DNA of 7,097 nucleotides from an uncultured Paracoccus sp. (lineage in GTDB: Bacteria > Pseudomonadota > Alphaproteobacteria > Rhodobacterales > Rhodobacteraceae), in NCBI RefSeq assembly GCF_946221145.1, contig NZ_CAMIOH010000162.1, forward strand, positions 1-7,097. The letters run 5' to 3'. Below are positions 5,204 through 7,097 of this stretch, in pieces. A model generated the notes under the pieces. It was given only the letters and a program-made list of their open reading frames with translations. It was not told the DNA's origin and ran no database searches. Position 1 is the stretch's first letter, and each line of letters opens with the position of its first letter. The translations under genes were made by a program, and so were the position numbers.

Positions 5204-7097
<1,894 letters not shown>

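Overview
The window looks like chromosomal DNA from a high-GC alphaproteobacterium. Coding stretches run near 65% GC with a strong G/C third-position bias, genes are tightly packed, and the ValRS and ornithine/lysine decarboxylase-like proteins read like those of Rhodobacterales. A Paracoccus-like organism is my best guess. That guess rests on recalled protein style, not on a search. I see no rRNA, tRNA, CRISPR array, insertion sequence or phage gene.

Left part (1-1812): a fold-type III PLP-dependent decarboxylase of the ornithine/lysine decarboxylase family runs leftward off the window edge. An Lrp/AsnC-family regulator is transcribed away from it. The gap of about 160 bp between them holds a cluster of TGAC/GTCA half-sites just upstream of the regulator and an 11-bp palindrome in the decarboxylase leader. 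The regulator then converges, 37 bp apart, on the next gene. That short gap carries a 13-bp-period tandem repeat.

Middle part (1813-5039): an HxlR-type regulator with an SCP2-like C-terminal domain faces a four-gene rightward operon. The operon encodes a tandem DUF1428 protein, a tandem VOC (glyoxalase-fold) protein, a glutathione S-transferase and a single-domain VOC protein. Gaps are 9 bp, a 1-nt stop/start overlap and a 4-nt ATGA overlap, with good Shine-Dalgarno sequences. The intergenic region between regulator and operon is AT-rich. It holds two overlapping opposed promoter-like signals, a perfect 11-bp palindrome and a 6-bp-arm inverted repeat. I infer a small electrophile or aldehyde detoxification module controlled by a two-cysteine HxlR sensor. 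This is the most system-like part of the window.

Right part (5040-7097): a 164-bp gap with a small hairpin over the ribosome binding site, then valS (valyl-tRNA synthetase), which runs off the right edge. Inside valS, about 200 bp (roughly 6705-6910) encode an insert in a variable part of the protein and drop to about 46% GC by hand count, against about 67% in a nearby valS stretch.
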